The translations under genes and the position numbers were made by a program. From Alligator mississippiensis (taxonomy: Eukaryota > Chordata > Crocodylia > Alligatoridae): a DNA stretch of 64,000 nucleotides. The first letter of the stretch is position 1. Each line of letters begins with the position of its first letter. Below, piece after piece: positions 10,860 through 22,410 of this stretch. A model generated the notes under the pieces. That model was given only the letters and a program-made list of their open reading frames with translations. It made no database searches and was not told the origin of the DNA. Location: positions 36,005,832-36,069,831 of the forward strand of contig NC_081830.1 in the NCBI RefSeq assembly GCF_030867095.1, given 5' to 3'.

Positions 10860-11530
10860 GTGGGCAAGGCAAGAGCCCCCAAGGGGACACTTGCCTGCCT
10901 GTACACAAATGCTAGGAGTTTGGGGAATAAGCAGGAGTTCCTCCTGCTTAACACAAATTATTACAACATCATAGGGATAACAGAGACCTGGTGGGACTCC
11001 ACCCATGACTGGACCATGGGTATAGACAGCTATACCCTGTACAGGACAGATCCAGTAGATAAAAGGGGCGGGGGTGTAGCTCTCATGTTAAGGAAAGCTA
11101 CACGTCCCTGCAAGCTGATCTTGGCAACCAGGGTGGACTGGAGACCCTCTGGGTTAAAATCCATGAGGAACATGGCACAGGGGACATGACAGTGGGAGTC
11201 TACTACAGACCTGCCACCCAAAGCCAAAGGTTTGACCAGGAGTCCACCCACGAACTGGCTGAGGCCACATGCTCCAGGACTATGGTTGTCATGGGTGACT
11301 TCAACTACCCAGACATCTCATGGGAGGATCACTCGGCAAAATCCGAGCGGCCGCAAAGCTTCCTATCATGCGTGGATGACCTCTACCTGACCCAAGAAGT
11401 CTACAGGCCAATGAGAGGTAAAGCGCTGCTTGACCTGGTACTGGCAACTGGGGACGACCTAATCGGTGACCTAGTGATTGATGGGAAGCTGGTTGGCAGC
11501 AACCATGAGCTGATTCACCATCTGCTATAA
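10860..11530 (+). pseudogene. CR1 endonuclease domain (copy B)
   Basis: The protein has CLYTNARSLGNKQEF, IIGITETWWDSTHDW with the catalytic E, YRTDPVDKRGGGVAL, then after a frame change GVYYRPATQ, TMVVMGDFNYPDISWEDH and GSNHELI. This is the APE-type endonuclease of CR1, used to nick the target. One clear frame change lies near 11150; the end corresponds to the SDHxxIxF block, here SNHELI. Confidence 0.88.
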
Positions 11531-11559
11531 AGCTGGCAAGTCAGTCAGCAACACTGAAG

Positions 11560-12955
11560 TCCTTGACTTCAGGAAAGCTGACTTTGACAAGCTTAGGAGG
11601 CTTGTCAGTGAGGTTGTAAGGGACCACAACCCCGGGGGAGAGGAGTTCAGGAAGAGTGGTTGCTCATCAAAGGAGTGATCCTCAATGCACAAGCTAATTC
11701 TATTCCATCTTGGAGGAAAGGCAGCAAGAGGGCACAGCAGCCCCCTTGGCTCTCCAGGGATCTAGAAGACCTCCTGAGCCTAAAAAGAAAGGTCTACAAA
11801 GGATGGAGAGTGGATTCACCTCCAAGGAGGAATATTCTTCACTGGTCTGGTCCTGCAGGGAGCAAACCAGGAAAGCCAAGGCTGCAACTGAACTCCAACT
11901 AGCTTCGAGTATCAAGGACAATAAAAAGTCCTTTTTCAGATATGTGGGGAGCCGGAGGAAAAGCAGGGGCAATATTGGACCCTTGCTAAACCAGATGGGA
12001 CATCTGACAACTGACGCCCAGGAAAAAGCCAACCTTTTAAATGGGTACTTTGTGTCGGTCTTTCATCAGTCCCACGGGATGCCCATGCCCACCATGGGAC
12101 AGGGAGGTTCAGGTGAGGATGATCCCCTGCCTTCCATCAATGCTGACCTCATGAAGGAACACTTTGAGAGGCTGAATACCTTCAAGTCAGTTGACCCTGA
12201 CAATCTACACCACAGGGTACTCAAGTTGCTGGCGAGCATCATAGCCCAGCCCCCGGCACGGATCTTCAAGAACTCCTGGTGCTCTAATGAAGTGCCAAGA
12301 CCGGAAGAAGGCCAATGTGATACCTATCTTCAAGAAAGGGAGGCAAGTGGATCCGGCAAACTACAGGCCCATCAGCCTGACCTTTATCTTGGAGAAGGTC
12401 TTAGAAAAGCTCATTAAAGAGGCCATCCTTAATGAACTGACTGACACCAACATCCTGAGGGATAGCCAGCTTGGGTTTGTTGCAGGTAGGTCTTGCTTGA
12501 CCAATCTCATTTCCTTTTATGAACAGGTGACCTATCACCTGGACAAGGGAGAAGAGATTGATGTCATATATCTTGACTTCAAAAAACCTTTGATCTGGTA
12601 TCCCATGATCACCTCTTGGCAAAACTGGCCAGCTGTGGCCTTGGGTCCACCACAATCCACTGGCTGGGAAATTGGCTCCATGGTTGGACCCAGAGGGTGG
12701 TAATAGACGGAAGTCAATCGTCATGGTGCTCTGTGACCAGTGGGGTCCCCCAAGGCTCTGTCCTTGGACCCATATTGTTCAACATCTTCATTAATGATGT
12801 GGACATTGGAGTCAGAAGCGGACTGGCGAAGTTCACCAATGACATCAAACTCTGGGGCAAAGCATCCACACCTGAAGACAGGTGGGCAATCCAGGCTGAC
12901 CTGGACAGGGTCAGCAAATGGGCGGACGAGAACCTTAAGGTGTTTAGGTAACACT
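11560..12955 (+). pseudogene. CR1 reverse transcriptase domain (copy B)
   Basis: Several frames together cover the polymerase region. There is a linker with FFRYVGSRRKSRGNIGPL, then ANVIPIFKKGRQVDPANYRPISLTFILEKVLE, GFVAGRSCLTNLI and DVIYLDFKK (catalytic block A). A one-base loss near 12588 turns KAFD into [25 protein letters not shown] and LAKFTNDIKLW follow. The last block normally reads FADD, so the catalytic aspartate pair is altered. The domain is dead. Confidence 0.88.
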
Positions 12956-13180
12956 AAAAAATGCAAGGTTCTCCACCTTGGGAGGAAAAACCTGCAGCAT
13001 CCTTATAGGCTCGGCAGTGCTACACTGGCTAGCACTATGGAAGAAAGAGGCTTGGGGGGTCATCGTTGACCACAAGATAAACATGAGCCTTCACTACGAT
13101 GCTGCAGCTAGTAAAGCGAGCAAACGCTGGCTAGCATCTATGGATGCTTCTCAAGCAAATCCCAGGACATCATTCTCCCC

Positions 13181-13645
13181 TTGTACTCGACCTTGGTGAG
13201 GCCACAGCTGGAGTACTGCGTCCAGTTTTGGGCCCCACAATTCAAAAAGGATGTGGAGAAGCTTGAGAGAGTCCAGCAAAGAGCCACACTCCTGATCAGA
13301 GGTCAGGAAAACAGACCTTATGATGACATACTGAGAGCTATGATGAGGCTCTTTAGCCTGGAAAAGCGCAGGCTCAAGGGTGGTCTGATGGCCACCTACA
13401 AGTTTATCAGGGGTGACCAACAGTATCTGGGGGAACGTTTGTTCACCAGAGTGCCCCAAGGGAAGATGAGGTTGAAAGGTTGTAAACTACTGCAAGACCA
13501 TTTCAGGCTGGATATAAGGAAGAATTTCTTTACTGTCCAAGCCCCCAAGGTCTGGAATAGCCTGCCAACAGAGGTGGTTCACGCATCTACACCTTCAAGA
13601 GAAATTTGGACACTTATCTTGCTGGGATCTTATGATCCCAGCTGA
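13181..13645 (+). pseudogene. CR1 ORF2 C-terminal region (copy B)
   Basis: One open frame of about 150 codons reads [84 protein letters not shown]. This is the conserved C-terminal part of CR1/L2-clade ORF2, after the polymerase. It is followed directly by the CR1 3' tail. Confidence 0.9.
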
Positions 13646-14039
13646 CTTCCTGCCCCTTGGGCAGGGGGCTGGACTCGATGATCTTCCGAGGTCCCTTCCA
13701 GCCCTAATGACTATGAAGTGTGTCATGCCCCAAGCTTTTGTGTCTTTCTGGGACTGTTGTCAGATGGGGGTTCATTCATTCTTACACATAGAGATGGTAT
13801 CAGCTGTCCAATGTAGACAACAAATGGACTCTGCCAGCAGGTGATGGCATATATTATGTTGATAGAAGTGCAGGTAAATGAACATTAGATTATTCCATGT
13901 TAATTTATCCAGTGGTGATGCAGTCTGTGTTGATGAGGGGTGCAGCTGGCATCAGGATCCAGACCAAAGTCTGGTGTTTTGGTAACAATAGGACTTAGGT
14001 AGTTCATTGCTGGACAGACTCTGTTTGAGGTAAGGGTGT

Positions 14040-15412
14040 TTGCTGTTTGAGGCCAATGTGGTGCCCATTTTCAAGAAAGGGAGAAGGGATGAGCCAGGTA
14101 ACTTTAGACCAGTCAGTCTTACCTCTATTCCTGGGAAAATGCTAGAGAAAATAATCAAAGAACACATTTGTGCAGGCCCAGCAGGGGAAACTATGCTGAG
14201 GGGAAACCAGCACGGGTTTGTCACAGGTAGATCCTGCCTGACAAACCTTGTAGCATTCTATGACCAGGTCACATACTGCCTGGATGCGGGAGCCAAGGCT
14301 GATGTCATCTTCCTGACAAATTTCGCATTCTATCCTCATTGGGAAGCTAGCAGACTGCGGTGTGGATGCCTACACGGTCAGGTGGGTGGCCAACTGGCTT
14401 AGGGATCGCACCCAGAGAGTGGTGGTGGATGGTTCTTTCTCGGCCTGGAGGGAGGTGGTCAGTGTGGTCCCACAGGGTTCGGTCCTTGGACCGATTATTA
14501 TTTAATATCTTCATCAGTGATTTGGACGAGGGCGTGGAGAGCACCCTCTCCAAATTTGCTGATGATACCAAGTTATAGGGCAAAGTTAATACACCGGAGG
14601 GCAGGGAGCAGATTCAGGCTAACCTGGACAGGTTGGATCAATGGGCAGAGAGAAATGGAATGCAATTTAATAAAGATAAATGTAAGGTACTCCACCTGGG
14701 AAGGAGGAATCCCCAGCACACCTATAAGTTGGGGAGTGTCCTTCTCAGCAGCTTGGAGGCAGAAAGGGACCTTGGAGTCATAATTGACTCCAAGATGAAC
14801 ATGAGCCAGCAGTGTAACAAGGCCATCAACAAGGCCAATTGCATCTTGTCATGCATTAGCAGGTGCATGACTAATAGATCAAAGGAGGTGATGTTCCCCC
14901 TCTGTGGCGCTGGTCAGGCCGTAGTTGGAGTACTGTGTCTAGTTTTGGGCACAGAGAATCTGGAGAGGGTCCAGAGGAGGGCCACTCACATGATTAGTGG
15001 CCTTCGTGATAGACCCTACAGGGGGAGGTTGAGAGAGCTGAATCTCTTCAGCCTTCACAAGAGACAGCTGAGAGGAGATCTTGTGGCTGCCTATAAATTT
15101 ATTAGGGGAAGTCAACAGGGAATAGGGAACACGCTATTTACTAAGGCGCCCTAGGCAGTGACTAGGAATAATGGGTGTAAACTGGTTGAGAGTGGATTTA
15201 GGTTAGATATTAGGAAGAAATTTTTCAGTGAGGGTGGCCAGGATCTGGAATGGGCTTCCAAGAGAGGTGGTGCTATCACCTAGCTTGGAGGTCTTCAAGA
15301 AGAGGCTAGATAGCCACTTGGCTGGGGTCATCTGACCTTGGTCCTCTTTCCTGCCGGGGGCAGGGAGTCAGACATGATGATCCATTGTGGTCCCTTCCGA
15401 CTCTACAATCTA
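14040..15412 (+). mobile_element. CR1 LINE copy C, 5'-truncated
   Basis: It starts inside the reverse transcriptase (ANVVPIFKKGRRDEPGNFRPVSLTSI, then GFVTGRSCLTNLVAFYDQVTYCLDAG). The sequence reads on through a catalytic FADD block in [41 protein letters not shown] and LQRRATHMISGLRDRPYRGRLRELNLFSLHKRQLRGDLVAAYKFIRG, and ends with TCCCTTCCGACTCTACAATCTATGAA. Frame changes and a deletion near 14320 remove part of the active-site region. It is less diverged in places than copy B. It lies 330 bp after copy B in the same orientation. Confidence 0.9.
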
Positions 15413-15599
15413 TGAAGTACAGCATAAAGAAGGATGACGGATTCTTATCCTATTACCTGGGTTACCCTTTGTGACCCCTTTTGTCCCTATGGTTATATTT
15501 CTTGTTTGCCTCTCCAAGCACTGCCCACTCTCCTTTTCCTCCCTCCCTCCCTTCCCTTATGTTTTGCATTCTAATTACTCTCTCTATTTGACAGCATGC

Positions 15600-15700
15600 T
15601 CCATGCATGTCCTTTCATAGCATCTGATGAAATTATCTTGGCTCACAAAAGCTTGTGCACTTCTAACGGCACACATACAATCAACTGACATGCAAGTAAG
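15600..15700 (+). mobile_element. Penelope-type tail relic with hammerhead-like core
   Basis: CTGATGA at 15624-15630 is followed by a stretch that could once have been a short hairpin (ending GGCTCAC) and then AAAAGCTTGTGCAC. In less decayed copies known from sauropsids the block reads CTGATGA, hairpin, GAAAGCTT. This is the order of a hammerhead ribozyme core. Here one side of the hairpin and the GAAA box have decayed. Confidence 0.45.
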
Positions 15701-15827
15701 CTTGAGCCACTTCCTCTTGCGTTCACCCCTGGGTGCCAGCAGAAGTCTTCTTTGTCATCGGGGCCCCTGTCCACCCAGAGGTCTCAAGCAGCTGTGGGCT
15801 GCTAGGTGTTAACAGTGATGTCCACCT

Positions 15828-16775
15828 TGTGGCAGGGCACTGTTGGTGCCTGCCACTTTAAGGGCTGAGCCAAGCAGCTATCAGGTGCTGAATTGTGACA
15901 GTCATTTTAGATCCCTGGCTGCCTATATAAACAGAGCAGTTTGCTGCTGGCAGGCCAGGCAGTAACATTGCTTGGCTGCTAGGCTGAATGCAACATCCTG
16001 GAGGTAAGGGCAGGAGCTGTAGGGGATGGTTTGGAGGCTCCTGGTCCTGGGCATGACCTAAAACTGCACTCTGCCAGGAGTGGGTGGCCTGCTGGGACTC
16101 TCAGTGGTGTGGGAGCCCCCAGGAAATACCAGGCTAGTTACCACCCCAGTGAAAGGTGCGTAAGGGCACCTTCAGCCCAGCACTCACCTTCAGGTGGTCT
16201 ATTTGTAACATTGGAACAGGGAAGGCAGGTGAGCTTCAGGAAGTGCCTAAGCCTGCTGGGGTGAGTGACCCTGTGGGGCCAGGCATGCTTAAAGAAGCAC
16301 CTGAGCCAGGAATGGGGGACCCCAATCTCTGAGTGCAGGCAGGAGGCATAAGCCCAACTGAGGAACTCGACTGGTCAATGCTGGGGCCAGGACCAGAAGG
16401 ATCAAAAGGGCAAGGGGCCCACCATGAGGGACACCCATATAGAGTGAAGAAGCTCAGGGTCCTGACCAGCCTGAGATGGGGCCAGGGCTTATACAGAAGG
16501 CCCCATAGAAGGGGCCACAGCTAAAAGGCAAAGTGGACAGTTGAGTTGACTGCCTGCAATGCCATCTGTGAGGCTTGGGCCTCAGTGTAGGGGTGGAACA
16601 GAGCCACGGATAGCACCCCCCCAATATCGGGATGTATAATGGGCAGCCTCCCACAAAATTAAAACTCAATTATGTTCCATCAAGGCATGGCAGAAGAGAC
16701 AGGTGGGCAGCATGCCCAGAAGCAGGTGGGGAAACTAGCCCTGTGGCTACTCAGGGACTCCCACTCTGTCTCACA
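15828..16775 (+). mobile_element. Solo LTR, family with 30546 and 33954 copies
   Basis: An LTR fossil of about 950 bp beginning TGTGGCAGGGCACTG and ending about TCTCACA. TATATAAACAG near 15925 fits a promoter TATA box. It shares its whole length with 33954-34932 (same strand) and 30546-31358 (opposite strand). The target duplication is weak here. No internal genes are attached. Age is moderate, judging by divergence among the three copies. Confidence 0.7.
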
Positions 16776-16929
16776 CCGCTTTTGCGGCTTTGGACCTCAA
16801 GTTTACAGAGAAGCAGTCCAGAGAACTTTCAAATACCCCAATCAGTGTTACACTCCAGGCACAGCCACAACAGCAGCCACAACCACAGTCCTATTTCAAT
16901 GAAAGTTGCAACACCAATCAGTCACACCA

Positions 16930-16930
16930 G

Positions 16931-16967
<37 letters not shown>
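16930..16967. repeat. CT then CA microsatellite
   Basis: A CT run followed directly by a CA run. It sits in a longer CACAGC/CAACAGC-rich degenerate stretch that continues past the SINE to about 17280. Confidence 0.85.
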
Positions 16968-16979
16968 CAGTCACTATAT

Positions 16980-17127
16980 CATATAATAGAAATAGGGCTG
17001 GAAGGGACTTCAAGAGGTCATCTAGTCCAACCTGCCACCTAAGGAAGGAAAGGTCTTGTGACCCCCATATGGGGATCAAACGTTGGTGTTATTAGCACCA
17101 TACTCTAACAAGCTGAGCTAACTGGCA
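16980..17127 (-). mobile_element. SINE with tRNA-Ile-like head and CR1-like tail
   Basis: On the minus strand the first 70 bases (17127-17057) read GCCAGTTAGCTCAGC, then GGTGCTAATAAC, then TTTGATCCCCATATGG. These match the A box, anticodon arm (AAT context) and B box of eukaryotic tRNA-Ile. The remainder reads GGTTGGACTAGATGACC, then AAGTCCCTTCCAGCCC, which is the CR1 3' tail used for mobilisation by CR1. Length is about 150 bp. It is decayed at the B box and unlikely to be a working tRNA gene. Confidence 0.8.
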
Positions 17128-17756
17128 ACTCTAGTGCAATACTAGTTCAGTAACAATGACAACAGCTATAATTATATTCACAGTCACTGCTGTACGCAGC
17201 AACAGTTACACCAATAAGCAAAGTGACCACAGTGACAATCCAATCATAACAGCACCCTGTCACAGTCCATGCAACACATATGAACAAAACAATCCCTAGC
17301 CCCAACTCCCGTTTTGCTACCTACAGTGTTGCCTTGTCCACAAAATGCTGCATTTTCTATGGCTGCCCCAGTGAGGATGAGATCTAATCACTCACACCAA
17401 CCATACCAGTCCCCCACCAGAGAAGACTAGGTGAAAAGAAGAGGCAAAGTGCACACCCCCTTTCACTAGGGACACCCTAAGGACAAACTAGGGACACCCT
17501 AAAAGCATGTCACATCCCATCCCCTCCTTGCAGGTCAGTGGCAGGCACCTCTGATCTCAGTCAAAATTTTTCCGCACAAGCTTCGGCAGTATTTTCCAGA
17601 TCCAGAGGCCTGTGCAAGCTACCAATGTTCCCATCACCCCCAAACCATGCTCAGAGGCAGAGAAGCCTGGGCACCCACATAGTTGAGTCCTCACCTCACA
17701 AGACAGAGGGAGAAGCAGCATTCCAGGAAAGGAAACTTTGGGCGGCATACTTTAAA

Positions 17757-18320
17757 CCACTAGACCCCCAGTCTCAGCTGGGGGTCTAGTGTGGCTCATT
17801 ACACAAAAATGTAAGGGTGTAAGTAGGGCGGTATGAAATTTCACTGGGTGTTTTGTTTCTATGCTGTTTTGACTCATTTCGAGCTCAAAACGTGAAATTG
17901 AAATGAAACAAAAGGCTTCAAAAGAGACTTGAAATTAAACAAAGGCACTCAAAATGTTTTGAAAGTTTTAAAATGTTTCAAATTTTGAAGCTGGACTTGC
18001 TTTCAGGGAAACAAAGGAGGCTCAGGGTAGCATACCCACTAGACTCCCAGTCCCAGCTGAGAGCTGGGATAGAACATAGGAGTCCCTTACCAATGTAAGG
18101 CTGTAAGTAGGGCTGTGCGAAATTTCACCAGGTGTTTTGTTTTGATGCTGTTTCGACTCATTTCAAGCTTGAAACAGTGAAATTGAAATGAAATGAAAGG
18201 CTTCAAAAGAGCCTTGAAACTAAACCAGGGCACTTGAAATGTTTCAAAAGTTTTGAAATGTTTCAAAAGTTTTGAAGCTGGGCTTGCTTGCAGGGAAACA
18301 GAAACTAAGGAGGGGGAAGA
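17757..18320. repeat. Tandem duplication of a hAT left end plus flank (about 284 bp)
   Basis: The flank CCACTAGACCCCCAGTCTCAG through TGTAAG and the element start TAGGGCGGTATGAAATTTC (17824) recur as CCCACTAGACTCCCAGTCCCAG through TGTAAG and TAGGGCTGTGCGAAATTTC (18108). Both copies include the target-site flank, so this is a later segmental duplication and not two insertions. The first flank also holds a perfect 10-bp hairpin, AGACCCCCAG with CTGGGGGTCT. Confidence 0.78.
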
Positions 18321-18919
18321 GGGGGGCAGGACTGCTCTCATATTGACATGTCTAGCTGGCCAGTGACTGATCCTTCCCTGAGGTCCCTTCCAATCCTAGT
18401 GCTCTGGGGCAGGGACAGAAAAACATCTGTGCCTTAACACACACACAGTCACACGTCACGAGTTTTGCTTGTCAGCAGCTTGAGGTGCAGTTTCCCAGAA
18501 ACCCCTGTACCTATCTCCTTGAAACTTGGCAGACTTTGTGGCCTCAGCAGAGACTACCACGCCTGCATTTTTCACCCTGCTGTGCCTTAACACACACACG
18601 TGACACAAGTTTTACTTTCAAGACTTTGAGGTGCAGTTTCCCAGAAACCCTGCACCTATCTCCTTGAAACTTGGGAGCTTCATGGCCTCAGAAGGGGCTA
18701 CCATCCCTGCAAGTTTCACGTGAATCAGGAAAGAAATAACAAAGATATAGGCAGTTTTGTGCTTCCCCATTATAGCCTATGGGTGAAACTTCAAAAGAGT
18801 GAAACAGTTTAGACAAAACAAAATGGAACAGTGTTTTGAAATGAAACAAAACTCGAAACAAAACACTGTCCCGGTGAAATGGAAGTCGAATCAAAATGGT
18901 GCTGTTTCATACAGCCCTA
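18108..18919. mobile_element. Non-autonomous hAT-like element with perfect 8-bp target duplication
   Basis: The 812-bp element runs from TAGGGCTGTGCGAAATTTC to the inverse end CATACAGCCCTA. It is flanked by gctgtaag at 18100-18107 and 18920-18927, a perfect 8-bp duplication that supports hAT. The arms contain repeated GTTTCAAAA-type motifs. The right part holds two direct copies (18451 and 18606) of CAGTTTCCCAGAAACC-containing units. No coding capacity. It anchors the family of elements at 3342, 26600, 33826, 39912, 54166 and 58190. Confidence 0.88.
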
Positions 18920-18927
18920 GCTGTAAG

Positions 18928-19597
18928 TTATAAGGCAGCCCTTGCCCTTTATTCTTCAGTAGCAAGAGCCCTGGTCAGTCCTTCAGAAGAAACCGGGCTC
19001 CCTATCTACAGCACCAAGACATGGTGGAAAACTACCAAAAGCTGCCAGATTCCCTATAGAGACAATCCTCTGAGCCCTGGGGACCTCACATTTTCCCAGT
19101 CTGAGATCTTGCTAAAGGAAGAACTAATCAGAGTGTTTTCAAAATTAAAGTGAGGGGAGGCCCTTTCTAACACAGCAGGTCCTTTCTAATTTTCAACTTT
19201 GGAAAATTATCATTGAAAATTAATATCCTATACCTGAATAAGTACATGCTTGAATTTTTGGAGGCCCAACCCATCTCTAGAATTTACTATTTGAAATCTT
19301 CTCCTCACAAAATTGCTCTTAGAAAGGAGCATTTAAAATGGATTCATTACAAATTACACTTTAGAAATAACTTATTTAAAATTATGCCTGAGAAATTAAT
19401 TTTCCCATAATGTAATGTGTGGGACTTTCAAGGCCTTTGTGCTGTGCTTTCTTGTACAGCTGACTGTGTTCAGCCTACACACGGAGAAGCCCAAACATCC
19501 AAAAATCACAAGACTGGTCCCAAAATCTCATGGACTTTTCAGAAAAATCCTGGGGGTCTGAAATATCCTAAATGTGGTGTTCTTTTTCATAGATTAG
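18928..19597. other. No recognised feature
   Basis: AT-rich; short frames without known domains. I see no transposon ends or gene parts. Confidence 0.4.
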
Positions 19598-20250
19598 GAT
19601 CATAGGAAAGTAGGGGTGGAAGGGACCTCACAAGGTCATCTAGTTCAGCCTCTTGCTCAAGGTAAGATCATTTCTAATTAAATCAGCCCAGTCAAGTGTC
19701 TGTCCAACCTGCTCTTGAAAATTCCCGAGAGACGGAGATTCCACAACTTCTCTAACTATTCTGCTCCAATGCTTGACCACCCTCATAGTCAGAAAGCTCC
19801 TCATAATCAGGAACCTACTTTCCCCTGCTGCAGATTGAGGCCACTGCTCCTAGTCCTGTCCCCTGTGGCTACATGGAAAAGCCCATGTCCATCCTCTCCA
19901 CAATCACCCTTCAGTTATTTGAAGACTGTTATCAAATCCCACCTCAGTCCGCTCTTTTTCCATAATAAATAACCCCAGTTCTTTCAGCCTTTCTTCAGAA
20001 GTCTTGCCTTCCATACCCCTAATCATTTTTGTTGCTTTGTGTTAGACTGTCCCCAATCTGTCCACGTCATTCTTGAAGTGTGGGGCCCAGAACTGGACAC
20101 AGTACTCCAAGTGAATCTTCACCAGGGCTGAATAGAGTGGAAGATTTGCAAGTGACAAGCATGTTAATACAACCCAGTATGCCATTGACCTTTTCTGCAA
20201 CAAGACCACACTGTTGGCTTGCACAGATTCTAAGATTCTGTTGATTCAAC
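19598..20250 (-). mobile_element. CR1 fragment, 3' half
   Basis: On the minus strand it carries [33 protein letters not shown] (ORF2 C-terminus) and then the 3' region with the tail CTAGATGACCTTGTGAGGTCCC. The plus-strand form begins ATCATAGGAAAGTAGGGG. About 650 bp, 5'-truncated. It belongs to a CR1 subfamily different from copies A-C, with a tail of the GGAAGGGACCTC type. Confidence 0.87.
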
Positions 20251-21136
20251 AGATTTTGCTGATTCCACAGAAATTAAGATTTTTATGAACAGAAGGTCCA
20301 TTTATGAGATCATCTGGTCTGATCTGACGTATTGCACAAGTTGTAGTATGTTCCAGTGGTTAATCATCCCGCTTGTTAAATATCTGGGCCTTATTCCTCA
20401 TACAAACACGTCTAGCCCTAGCCTCCAGCCGCTGGTTTTTGTTCTGTCTTTCTCCACTAGGTTAAAGAGCCCTTCTGTATGAGATAATTTCTTCTTAAGA
20501 ACGTATTGAGGCACTGTCATAAAGTCTTCTGGGGTTGATTAATACAGGCATAACAGCTTCAAGTTTCCCATAGCAAACACTAGGCCTAGAAATGTGCTTG
20601 TGAAAGCTTTGATTCTCATGATATCACTTGCTTTCAAGACTTCAGGTTTCAGGAAAATCAACAACAATCACAGTTTTCAACATGAATGACGCCTGCCCCC
20701 GGTGGCTGGTGGGGGGGCACAGCGGCAGGAGCACCATGGTTGTAAGTGGGGAGCTCCCACAGATGCCACCAAAGGTTTCGGTGGGGGGTGGTGAGCACTG
20801 ACTAGGGGTCAGGGACCTCCCGCACATGCTGCTGGCGACAGTGTCAGTGGTGCCTTTTTGTAGGGGGTGCACCGCCACTCTCAAGGGGGTGTACATGCAC
20901 CTGCATGCACCCCCTACATGTTGCCACCAGTTTTCAAGATAAAATCATAGGAGCTGGCAATACTGCATGAATTTTGTCACACTGTGTCTGTTTGCTTCTG
21001 TATGATTTTTTAAGGAGCTCAGGAGAAAGAAGACATTAGGGTTTATGTTTTGTCTCTGCTGGAGGGAATGAGACTTTCTATGTCCCCTGCTCTGTATGTG
21101 TGTGTGCTCTGACCTCTACCTCCACCCTTCCTGCTG

Positions 21137-21177
<41 letters not shown>

Positions 21178-21385
21178 CTCGTGTGTGTGCGCATGTCACT
21201 GATGAACTTTGTTGCAGGGAATAAATACTATCCAGTGTATTTTGATTATCTTGCTGTCTGGATATCGGTTGGCTCAGGAGGGTTTGGAATGTTTTACCTG
21301 TGGCAGGTTAGGGTGTTACGTCTTGTGTTGTGTCAAGGTTGAGTGTATAGTTTTTCTAACGGTGAAGGATTTGTATGGGATGGTT
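20251..21385. other. No gene; GC-rich block and TG microsatellite
   Basis: 20690-20930 is GC-rich, with GGTGCACC/GGGGGTGCA phrases and short inverted pieces that suggest an unrecognised repeat. 21137-21175 is a TG microsatellite. No coding region is recognisable. Confidence 0.45.
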
Positions 21386-21475
21386 CGGATAGAGATGATC
21401 CTGCCTCAGGCAGGGGGTAGACCTAGATGACCGATGGAAGTCCCTTCCAGCTCTGCTTCTCTATGATTCTATGAA
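21386..21475 (+). mobile_element. CR1 3' tail
   Basis: GGCAGGGGGTAGACCTAGATGACC through AAGTCCCTTCCAGCTCTGCTTC is a strongly 5'-truncated CR1 insertion. It ends in the short ATTCTATG-type repeat typical of CR1 termini (21461-21475). Confidence 0.85.
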
Positions 21476-22089
21476 TGGCATGTAGATAATTTTATTCTAA
21501 GGGCCCTGTCTCTGACCTAGCCCTCTGCAGGGGTTTCAGTTGGATCAAGGAATGAGGAATGGAGCAAGGAGATCTCTTAGGAGGGCTGGCCCTAGTCCAG
21601 CCTCTAGAAAGGGGAACTGGCTGGGATGCCAGGAAGAGAATGGAGGATAGGGCCTTTCTAATCTTGGCAGCACTGGGTCTGATCCAGCCTATGCTACTGG
21701 TCTGGAGCTGTTTAAAGTGTGGGGAATGAGGCATCAAATATTTCCCATTGAGGAGGTTGGGGAGAGGGTAGGGAGGGGAAGATGATTCTGATCTAGCTGC
21801 AGAACAGGAGCTCCTTGTTTCAGACAGTGAGAATGGAAAACCAGACCTTTTCCTGACAGAGGGCAATAGCTGGGTCATTTCTGTACAGGTGGCAGTGGTG
21901 AATGCATCATAAATCAGTAATTATCATTTGTCCTTTGCTTGGCCTTCATGGGGAGCAAGTTTCTGGGTTCTCAGTGCAACAGATGATCTTATGAGAGAGA
22001 ACACTACCACTGATGGCACCAGTCAGCTTTGTGGCTGGCAGTCTCAGAAGAGGAACTAAACACTGAACAGACAACAGTGATGGAGTGCA

Positions 22090-22410
22090 GCTACTTTAAC
22101 CACTACAACCCCTCCCCTCCCCTCCCAGGTTATGGATGTTCCTAGGACTCCTGGCTTACAGCACTTTTCCTATTCTCTAGCACACTACACCCTATCATAC
22201 CCTGCTTACTTCCCTAGGGATAGAATTCAGAAATCCTGACTCCCAGCCTCCACTGTCCCCACTCTCTTATTCTCTTATTATTATTCTCTCTCATTCTCTT
22301 GTCCCCACTCTCTTATTCGTACAACTAGATCTCACTCGATTCCCAGAACCATGCACAGAACCCAGGACCCCTGGCTCCCAGTCCTCTCCCACCTCATGCT
22401 CTAATTTTAG
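22090..22410 (-). repeat. tRNA-like monomer array (minus)
   Basis: Repeated phrases of the kind GGACTCCTGGCTTAC, CCTGACTCCCAGCC and CCAGGACCCCTGGCTCCCAG read on the minus strand as CTGGGAGCCAGG followed by a TTCT-type B-box-like block. They form about three decayed units of roughly 100 bp. The same unit family occurs on the plus strand at 22590-22915, so the two arrays face each other about 180 bp apart. Confidence 0.55.

Larger units (their letters stand above)
9491..13713 (+). mobile_element. CR1 LINE copy B, near full length, broken
   Basis: It reads in order ORF1 (CxxC, coiled coil, esterase-like), endonuclease, reverse transcriptase, C-terminal domain and the standard tail GGGGCTGGACTCGATGATC...TCCCTTCCAGCCC ending near 13713. 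At about 4.2 kb it is close to a complete element. It carries many frame changes and an inserted TG microsatellite plus CR1-tail scrap at 10460-10662. It is inactive and gives the best reference in this window for the other CR1 copies. Confidence 0.93.

Noticed and set aside
17057-17127. Functional tRNA-Ile gene
   Set aside because: The acceptor end is incomplete, the B box is decayed and it is fused to a CR1 tail, so it is a SINE head.
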